Of a DNA stretch of 27,355 nucleotides, positions 1-9,300 are shown in pieces. The stretch comes from Branchiostoma floridae (Eukaryota > Chordata > Leptocardii > Amphioxiformes > Branchiostomatidae). Where the stretch lies: the NCBI RefSeq assembly GCF_000003815.2, contig NC_049989.1, positions 17,749,124-17,776,478 on the forward strand, read 5' to 3'. Position 1 is the stretch's first letter, and each line of letters begins with the position of its first letter. The notes under the pieces were generated by a model, which was not told where the DNA came from, did not search any database, and saw only the letters and a program-made list of their open reading frames with translations. Made by a program: the position numbers and the translations under genes.

Positions 1-246
1 GGAGTGCAGGTGCCAAAGGGGGTCTGTTATGTGATATGTGATTTTTTTTTTCTCTAAGTTGACCATCCTTTTCAAACTTTGTTGGTCACTATGAATCAAA
101 GTTATCTTTCAAACACACTGTCACTGAGGAAAGACACCAGCTGTCTGTCTGAAATGTCTGACCATTTCCAAAATCCTATCCGGTTGCTGGTGTATCTTAT
201 TACCTGGATGTCTAACTTTCCTTGACGGGTCTTTCAAACAACATAG
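1..246. other. intron of the RILP-like gene (partial)
   Basis: Non-coding sequence ending in an acceptor (acatag) before the first visible RILPL exon. No other gene, RNA or repeat is recognised. The exons for the N-terminal RH1 domain should lie further left, outside the window. Confidence 0.6.
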
Positions 247-385
247 GACCTTGAGCAGGTGGATGAATCCTGGAAAGAGGAAGCTAAAGAGCTGCTACAG
301 ACCATCTCCAGACTACGGGAGGAGAACAAGCAGCTCAACACTGCTCTGTCCTCACACACTGCGGGACAACATGCCCAGGCTAAAG
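247..385 (+). CDS. RILPL1: RILPL coiled-coil exon (first visible)
   Basis: Opens after acatag and reads [17 protein letters not shown] then [10 protein letters not shown], like the RILPL1 segment after RH1 (W..EA..LL...EENKQL). Ends at aaag/gtaggt in phase 1. The frame stays open far into the intron only because the hexamer satellite has no stops in this frame, so a predictor could wrongly extend it as an Ala-Leu repeat. No start codon is assigned; this is an internal exon. Confidence 0.85.
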
Positions 386-3300
386 GTAGGTATCCACACC
401 TTTGGGCCATGGCATCAGACCAACATGGCCCAACACCCTGGTTAACTCAGCCTAACACCCTACCCCTACCCCTACCCCTGCCCCTACCCCTATCCCTATC
501 CCTACTCCTAGCCCTAGCCCAAGCCCAAGCCCTAGCCCTAGCCCTAGCCCTAGCCCTAGCCCTAGCCCTAGCCCTAGCCCTAGCCCTAGCCCTAGCCCTA
601 GCCCTAGCCCTAGCCCTAGCCCTAGCCCTAGCCCTAGCCCTAGCCCTAGCCCTAGCCCTAGCCCTAGCCCTAGCCCTAGCCCTAGCCCTAGCCCTAGCCC
701 TAGCCCTAGCCCTGGCCCTAGCCCTAGCCCTAGCCCTAGCCCTAGCCCTAGCCCTAGCCCTAGCCCTAGCCCTAGCCCTAGCCCTAGCCCTAGCCCTAGC
801 CCTAGCCCTAGCCCTAGCCCTAGCCCTAGCCCTAGCCCTAGCCCTAGCCCTAGCCCTAGCCCTAGCCCTAGCCCTAGCCCTAGCCCTAGCCCTAGCCCTA
901 GCCCTAGCCCTAGCCCTAGCCCTAGCCCTAGCCCTAGCCCTAGCCCTAGCCCTAGCCCTAGCCCTAGCCCTAGCCCTAGCCCTAGCCCTAGCCCTAGCCC
1001 TAGCCCTAGCCCTAGCCCTAGCCCTAGCCCTAGCCCTAGCCCTAGCCCTAGCCCTAGCCCTAGCCCTAGCCCTAGCCCTAGCCCTAGCCCTAGCCCTAGC
1101 CCTAGCCCTAGCCCTAGCCCTAGCCCTAGCCCTAGCCCTAGCCCTAGCCCTAGCCCTAGCCCTAGCCCTAGCCCTAGCCCTAGCCCTAGCCCTAGCCCTA
1201 GCCCTAGCCCTAGCCCTAGCCCTAGCCCTAGCCCTAGCCCTAGCCCTAGCCCTAGCCCTAGCCCTAGCCCTAGCCCTAGCCCTAGCCCTAGCCCTAGCCC
1301 TAGCCCTAGCCCTAGCCCTAGCCCTAGCCCTAGCCCTAGCCCTAGCCCTAGCCCTAGCCCTAGCCCTAGCCCTAGCCCTAGCCCTAGCCCTAGCCCTAGC
1401 CCTAGCACTAGCCCTAGCCCGAGCCCTAGCGTAGGACCTAGGCGCTAGCCCTAGCCCTAGCCCTAGCCCTAGCCCTAGCACCTAGGCCCTAGCCCTAGCC
1501 CTAGCTCTAGCCCTAGCCCTAGCGCGTAGCCCTAGCCCTAGCCCTAGCCCTAGCCCTAGCCCTAGCCCTAGCCCTAGCCCTAGCCCTAGCCCTAGCCCTA
1601 GCCCTAGCCCTAGCCCTAGCCCTAGCCCTAGCCCTAGCCCTAGCCCTAGCCCTAGCCCTAGCCCTAGCCCTAGCCCTAGCCCTAGCCCTAGCCCTAGCCC
1701 TAGCCCTAGCCCTAGCCCTAGCCCTAGCCCTAGCCCTAGCCCTAGCCCTAGCCCTAGCCCTAGCCCTAGCCCTAGCCCTAGCCCTAGCCCTAGCCCTAGC
1801 CCTAGCCCTAGCCCTAGCCCTAGCCCTAGCCCTAGCCCTAGCCCTAGCCCTAGCCCTAGCCCTAGCCCTAGCCCTAGCCCTAGCCCTAGCCCTAGCCCTA
1901 GCCCTAGCCCTAGCCCTAGCCCTAGCCCTATTTTCAATTCTAAGTGGATTAGGTACTGCATATATTTGCCATGAAGACTCATAGCTTTATTTATTTATTT
2001 ATTTGTTCAGCTGTTTACAGCCAGGGCTGCCCAACTAGCCGTAGGCTATTATCAAGGGCTAACCCTGTACATGTTCGCACATGTTCGCACACGACGGGTT
2101 ATACCGCCCCTTACGGGGTGACACACCCGTCCGGGTGAATGATGTAGATCAACATGAGGCTGATACGAGACAGAGGGTCGCCAGGCCTCCATCCGGGTGA
2201 TTTGAAGTGAATCACCAACTCCCGACAGAAGGATTTGCACCAACGCACACCGCACCATCGCATGTGTGGGGGTTCTTTAACGTGCATGGGGTATGGCTCT
2301 CCCCATACACGGGACCTCCATTTAACGTCCTATCCGAGGGACGACTCATTTTTCACTTGAGTAAAGTGAGGAAAGTCGTGTTAAGTGCCTTTCCCAAGGG
2401 CACAAGACCGGCAACACGGCAGGCGGATTCGAACCGGCGACCTCTCGGTCACGGGCCGAATACACTACCATTGTGCTACGCGGCCCCACATAAGACTCAT
2501 AGCTTGATATCTCTCTGTGTTGCAGAGATTTCTGAGAGTGATTTTGAGGTGATGGGTCGGCTGAAGGAGACTGTAGACAGACAGAGGGCCACCCTCAGGG
2601 CAAAGGACATGGAGATCAACCAGAGGAACATGGAGTTGGAGGCTGTAAGTGTTTCCTGTGAAATATGAATACTAATATTTATGAAAGGGCTATGTCAGCT
2701 CTCGAGGAGTATGCCCAATCAATCCTTGACAGCAAGAGTTTGAACTTGTAACACAGCCTACTAGTACAAGTAACAGCATCCCCATACAGGCTTTTTTGTT
2801 TAAGCATGGGTTTAAGAGGCAGTAACAATCAAATACCGCTCTCCATTCTTAAACGTCCACCAAGGAATGCAGCTGCTACCACCTACCCATCAACAACACC
2901 CTTGTGTCACATGACCTTTGATAATATAAGTACCCTTCAGAGCTGAAGAAAGATGGTGGATGCTTCTCATTCAGCAGCTTCTAGTTGTCTATGTTCAAAG
3001 ACTTCTTCTTATTCATCTCCACAGCTTCAGTCGCAGGTGGAGCGCCTGGCTAAAGTGAACCACGACCTGCGGAGGAAACAGGCGCTCACCCAGCAGCAGG
3101 GGAAGTCCCTGGTGGAGGAGAAGGCTCACCTCCAGGCCTCTCTGCAGGGGAAGGAGCAGGAGATAGCTGCACTCAAGGACAGGCTGGGGCTGAAGGGAGA
3201 CCTGGGGGACCAGATTATCAAGGTATGTATCACTAGGCAACAGCGTGATAGCCGCTGGAGTGGGGAAGTGTCACCTGGGTAATTGGGACCAGATGTAGAG

Positions 3301-6300
3301 GGGTTGGGTAAGCGACACGTAACAGGGGTCGGGATTCGAGCTAGAGACGGCGATAGGGGTAGACGTGTCCAGATTGTCCAGCTTGAGCACTGAAACAAAG
3401 TTTATCATCTCCGCAAACATCATATCTCTGTCCTGATTCCTTGACTCACTACCCGGCCACCATGACATATGGACCTGGGAAAGTCAGCAAAGAAGTCATC
3501 TTGTATAACTGTGTAGACATGTTGCCATAGCAAAGGGCTGAAGGGAGACCTGGGAGAACAGATTATCAAGGTGTGGACAAGGGAGGGTCAGCATAGAAGT
3601 CATCTTCATCACATGGGTCAGATTCTTTGGATATGTGGCTCGTCACACGACTTGCATGCTACTGGAAAGGTTTTCAGTATGAGATGAGACATTAAGGCGT
3701 GGTCCACTGTTCATTGTTCCCTGCCTCTGGAACTAGAAGCCATGAGTTCGATTCCGGTTGTGTTGTTCACCCGACATACCGGAAAGGATTGCAGTCCTTA
3801 AGAAAGGACGTTAAGCTGTGGTCCACTGTTCATTATTCTTGTCGAAAAGAGCTAGGAGAATTTCCCCCGTACAATGAACCTGCAAATACTGTACATAGCG
3901 TCTGTTGTCTCTGTCCTGACCAGTGGAAGACGAGCTCTTCAGCGAGCTAAAATCAAATCGAGATCACTCAGTTTTCCTCTCCTTTATTTTTAACCTCACA
4001 CCCATACAGGAGATGATGGAGAGCCTGGAAGCACTACAGACAGAGGATGGTGACAGCAGCCGTGGGAAGGTAGTGTTGTAAGGGCTGCAATACTGCATGG
4101 ATGGCTACAGTAACAACATGGTACCTGTCCTTACTAATACATGCATTGTTCTGTTCATTAGGACCATGCACTTGTGGTGTCCTGCTTGTGTCTGCATGGT
4201 GCCCCCCTCCCCACCTGCTGTAATAAGTTCTGTTTGTTTTTATGCACAAGACCTGACTGCTGAGGCAAACCCATATAATAGCACTCTTTTGATTGTGTTA
4301 TTCTTAACCCATGCATGTACAGTCAAACCTGCCCGAGCGACCACCTCTTCTCAGCGACCACCTGGCCATTTCGACCGCTTTTTCTCGGTCCCGATTTTTT
4401 TTCCCATTGACGTAAGCATTAAGAGACCTTTTCTCAACGACCACCTGGCCAACGCGACCGCGACCGGCCCAAATGGGACCCCTAACGACCGCATTATTTT
4501 CTAAAATTGAGGGTGGGTTTTCATCGATTTTTTATGATAACTAGCGCGATTTTGTGCCGAAATCGGCCAGTTTGCGTCGGATTTTGACTGCCATTATGAT
4601 GTTATGTTTAGAATGAAGATTGCGGCGGTCAATGGGTAGGTCAATGGGGGCAGTCCACTGTAATATGGGAGGAAAATCCGTCGTAAGAAAATCCGAATTT
4701 AGTTATTACAGAAGTTTTTTTTTAAATCTATAGCATTATAAAGTGAACGAATGCTGAAACGTATATAGCCTCATACTTTTTGAAGAAAGACCTGTGTAGC
4801 TCATACCTTTTTAAGGAAGATCTGTGTGAGCGCTTTTGTCAAATTGTACTGTACATTCACCCGTGGGTAAGTACGCTATCGGGACGCTGAGCGGGCATCG
4901 AATTCGAAAGGTGCACCGTAGTTATTTCAGATACGGCGATCAAGAACACAGCGACGCATATAGGCTTGTGTGGTAACTGACAGCATCAAAGTTCCCTTAC
5001 TGTCTAAAACGTTAGTGTACAAATATTGAGCTTTAAAACACTGTATCGTATAAAAGCTCGATAAAAGCTTGGGGTTGAATTTACAATTTACAGTGTGCGT
5101 GTTGTATTTGACATTAAAGTCCTCGCTGCTTTGCGTGCGTGCAGTGTGCTTGCTATTTGCCATGAAACACAACGGAAACCATTTATACTTTGCATCGGGA
5201 ATGTATTGAGTCGATACTCTTCTCAGCGACCACCTGTCCAAATCGACCGCTTTTTCCCGGTCCCCCGGGTGGTCGTCTTGGGCAGGTTTGACTATGTGCA
5301 TGTATGTACCCATCTTAGTAACTAAGTGATATACAGTCAAACCAGCCCAAGATGACCACTCAGGGGACCAATAAAACCTGGTCTATCTGGACAGGTGGTC
5401 ACTGCAGACAGGATTCTTAATGCTGGTATCAATGGGACAAATCATCCAAGGGACCATGAAGGCATTGCCCAGATGGTCCTTCCGGTGGTCACTTGTACAG
5501 GGTTGACTGTAACGTTAGTATACCTGGTAATCCTTACACATACAGCATATCTTGTCATGCCACAGAGTTACAGTGTATTGTTGAAAATTATTTACGTCTT
5601 TGGGAAATCCTCATGAAGTTTTGTGTTCTATCAATGTGGTATGACAAGGTTGATTGTAAGAATTGTAAAGGACATCAAGATGACTGCAACTTCATTATGT
5701 CCTTGTGTTTGATACATGTACTGTTGTTTCCATTTTTGCTCTGCATGGGTGTGATCTGTGCATATGTTACCATGGTTACATTTGTGGTGCCTGCATGGCT
5801 GTTTTAAGTTGATGTTTAACTGTGCACATTTCAGTCTGTTGTACTGCTGACTTTTCACATTGCATGCTTTCTGTTGAATATTAATACTGATGAGCAAGTT
5901 ACAAAATTTTATAGATTATTATGATAACTATATGGACTGGGCAGAAATGTCTCAAATGTTTATGTGCTGTTCTGTTTAGATTATATTCTTGCTTTAGTTT
6001 TTGTTTATATACCATCTGCAAGATGTTATGACAAGATACTTTGTATTAGACTCAATTTTATATTCTGACTAATCCAAAATTTTACATCAAGCTTACATAT
6101 TGAGAGATGAAACAGGTGAATGTAGTTTATCATAATACTTTCTGACCTTGTTTTGCTATCTGCATTTTGATGTACCCCGCATGTGATGTCTTTATTTTCA
6201 GACAGGTCACAAAATGCAATACTTTGCTCAGTGATTACTTCATACTTTGACCAGGGGGGCCTAAGTATTCATACGGTCCTTACGGCAAACATACGATCCT

Positions 6301-9300
6301 TACGGAATTCATACGATGAAACATATGATCCTTACGGAATTCGTACGATCCACTACTAAGAAACATACGATCCTTACGGAATTCATACGATCCTTAATAA
6401 TTTGTCGCTGCCACACTGGTCCGTGCTATGTTGCAGATTTATTTCCTTTCTCCAGCTAGCCTAGTGGTAAAACAGTTAAAAAAACACAACGATGTGTCAC
6501 CCAATAAGTTGCCACTCGTGCAGGTGGAGGTTTGAGAGCTTAGCGGGGTGGGATAATCTCGATATCGTCGGAAGAAACGCAAGTTCCGAGGCCGCCATAT
6601 TGAATTAGTAAGGATCATATGATTTCCGAAAGGATCGTATGTTTCTTAGTAGTGGATCGTATGAATTCTGTAAGGATCGTATGTTTCATAGTAGTGGATC
6701 GTATGAATTCCGTAAGGATTGTTTGTTTCTCGTAAGGATCGTACGAGTACTTGATGACACCCCTGATGACTTTCCCATCCACAGGAAGAGCCCCCAGACC
6801 AGACCCCGCCTGATGACCCAGCTAACCTGGATGGGAAGTTAGTGATCGACCTGTCCGACCCAGACCGTCCCAGGTTCACCATGACGGAGCTCCGCTCAGT
6901 GCTGCAGGAAAAGAACGAGCTGAAGATTCGCCTCATGGAAGTGGAGGATGAACTCAGCAAGTACAAGAAGTTAGTAAATGTTGTTGTTTTTGTTTTATTC
7001 TATTATTTCTCTGATTACACCTTGTTCCTTTTTTCCTTTTAAAGATCTTCATTATTTCTTAAAATTTGATTGTATTCCTGTTTCATTCTTTTGTTAAGAT
7101 TGAATTGTATTTCCCTTATTGTATGAAAAATAATCTGTTGTTATGGTTCTATGGAAGACATGCTTTCTTTTAAATTGCTTTACATGCAATGGCAGATGTC
7201 TACAAAAAAAAGGAAATATGAAAAAAAAACATGTTTTCAATGCATGTCCCAGGAGTATGTCTTGAGAAAAATGTCATTCAATCTTCTTCCTTACTGTCTA
7301 TTCTATGTCACATACCTTAGAACTGTATTTTTGGATCTTAGACAAACCTGTCTTGTAAAGCTGCAAGCATTCTGCAAGCATTACATTATATAAGAAAGTG
7401 CTGCAGTAATGCCGCAGCCCGGCTTTCCACTGTCAAAATGTAGAAATAGAAAAAACATGAACATGAATATGCAAGTATTTGATGAACAGTCATCAGGACT
7501 TGTCTAGTATTATGTAGATTTCTATCACATGCTTTACATGTTGCTGTGAGTCTTTTCACTGCTGTATTCTTGTATGTTTCTGTGGTTCTCTCTCCGCTGT
7601 GTTTTTCTCAGCAAGCTGACAAAATCCACTCAGACTCTTCCCGGAGAAGTTTTTCCGGACACAAACACAGTCTGGACACAGACCTACAAGTATCTCTTAC
7701 TCGTCATTACCTCTTTTCTTCACCTTCTTTTCTTCGTTTGCTGCTTCTTGGCTCTGTTTTTCCATTTTTCAGCATTACTTCAAGCCAACTAAAAGGACAA
7801 CAGTCAAAGTACAAAATGTATAAGTAGACTGCATAGCTGTGTTGATGTTATGCCATGACTGTTTCTAGCGCACGCTGCATGTATCATATACATCAGGGTG
7901 GAGATTGCGATCTGGTAAAGTCTTAATTGGTAGATCAGAGTTTCTGTTGACAGAGATTGTGATCAGATTGCCAGGAATTATGACAGAACTGTACTTTATC
8001 TAACCAACACTAAAGTAAGTTGAATCTGACATTGGAACAACGTGACTGCAGCAGTGGTTTGTAGATGCCAGCCAGTTAACCTATCCTATCAAGTTCCAGA
8101 AGCTACAGTAGACAAGCCCATTGCGCAAGTCCTAACTTTCTTTAGTGTTGGTTAGATAGATTTTGTTTTGTAATAATGTCATTTACAGATGAACTTTCGA
8201 ATGTGTTACGCTGGTCTCTCTTATAAATCCGTAGTTTCAAGCAAATCCATTGATCTGAATTATGGTGGAATCACCATTTGTACTTAGTCTGGCAATACTG
8301 AAGATCCTGATCATTTGTACTAACAGAGATCCTGATTGGGATCTCTGTTGACAGAGACTCCGATCGTCCTACCATCAGAATCAGCAATGCAGGCAGATTG
8401 TAATCTCTACCCTGATACATTCATACTTTGCTGTCAAAGTTGCCCTCAACATATAAACTAGATTCAGAACCTTGTAATACATTGCATTTGCTTGTCTTCT
8501 GACATGTATGCCAGCATATATCTGTGAAATCTGCAAAAATACAACTTTATTTTTAAATGCTTATATCCGATTGCTTTTACCAGCAGTCTTGGTAATGTGC
8601 ACCGCAGAAATAACCTTGAGATTTCTTGTCTTTCCTCCTCCTTTTGTTTTTTTCTCTGCGTCCCTCCCTCCTCTTTCCATCCGGAAACTTTTTCGTTAAA
8701 ACGTCCCGCCAATGTCAGTCCCGTGGAGGACCCGTTTATGGAAAGTAGCGTAGATAACAGGGACTCAGATCCTGATGAGGATTCGAGCAGGTCGAGCGAT
8801 GGAAGCTTGTACTTTGACTCCGACCACTATTCCCTCATGAGGGACCCTGAAAGGTCATTCTTGTTGATGTCATCACTATGAGGCACTAACTCAGTAGCGT
8901 AGATACATCAAAATCGCTAACAGACATGGATATCATGTTTTGAACAGCCTGATTTTTTGGTGACTGAAATACTAAAATTGTACCAAGGTGGTCAAAGCTA
9001 ATACATGTAGTAGGTTGACATGTTAAGATTTTCATACTTACCAAACAGTATTTGCAATGTTCACCTTTATCTGTAGGGTAACCTATACCTGTTGTATTTA
9101 AAAACAGTGATATCAAGTTGATGGGTGGTGGTTTCAAACTGAAATATTTTGAAAATATTGTAATTTAAAACCACTGTCCATAGATGTAGCCAGTCTCAGA
9201 TTTTAAAATCAAGTGATAGATAACACTAATTGTCATCTTGGAGAGTTGCACAATTGTACAGTATCGTGTGAAGGAATGAAATCTATCTTGAGTATCAAGT

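Noticed and set aside
259-1434. 391-residue open frame ending in a long Ala-Leu repeat
   Set aside because: Only the first 46 codons (to 385) are a RILPL exon; the remainder is stop-free hexamer satellite read in frame past a good gtaggt donor.
452-1930. CRISPR-like regular repetition
   Set aside because: Direct hexamer tandem with no spacers in an animal genome.
447-1982. Minus-strand frames giving Leu-Gly or Ala-Arg dipeptide repeats
   Set aside because: Translation of the same (CTAGGG)n satellite; no gene context or non-repetitive domain.
2418-2487. Functional tRNA gene
   Set aside because: A and B boxes are present, but the flanking 14-bp duplication, long body and A/T tail show it is the head of a SINE.
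2207-2668. 153-residue open frame
   Set aside because: Upstream part is SINE sequence; only 2526-2644 is a real exon.
4097-4504. 135-residue open frame
   Set aside because: Overlaps the MITE starting at 4320, no recognisable domain, intronic position.
5493-5807. 104-residue hydrophobic frame
   Set aside because: AT-rich intron giving chance hydrophobic residues; no conserved family or splice support.
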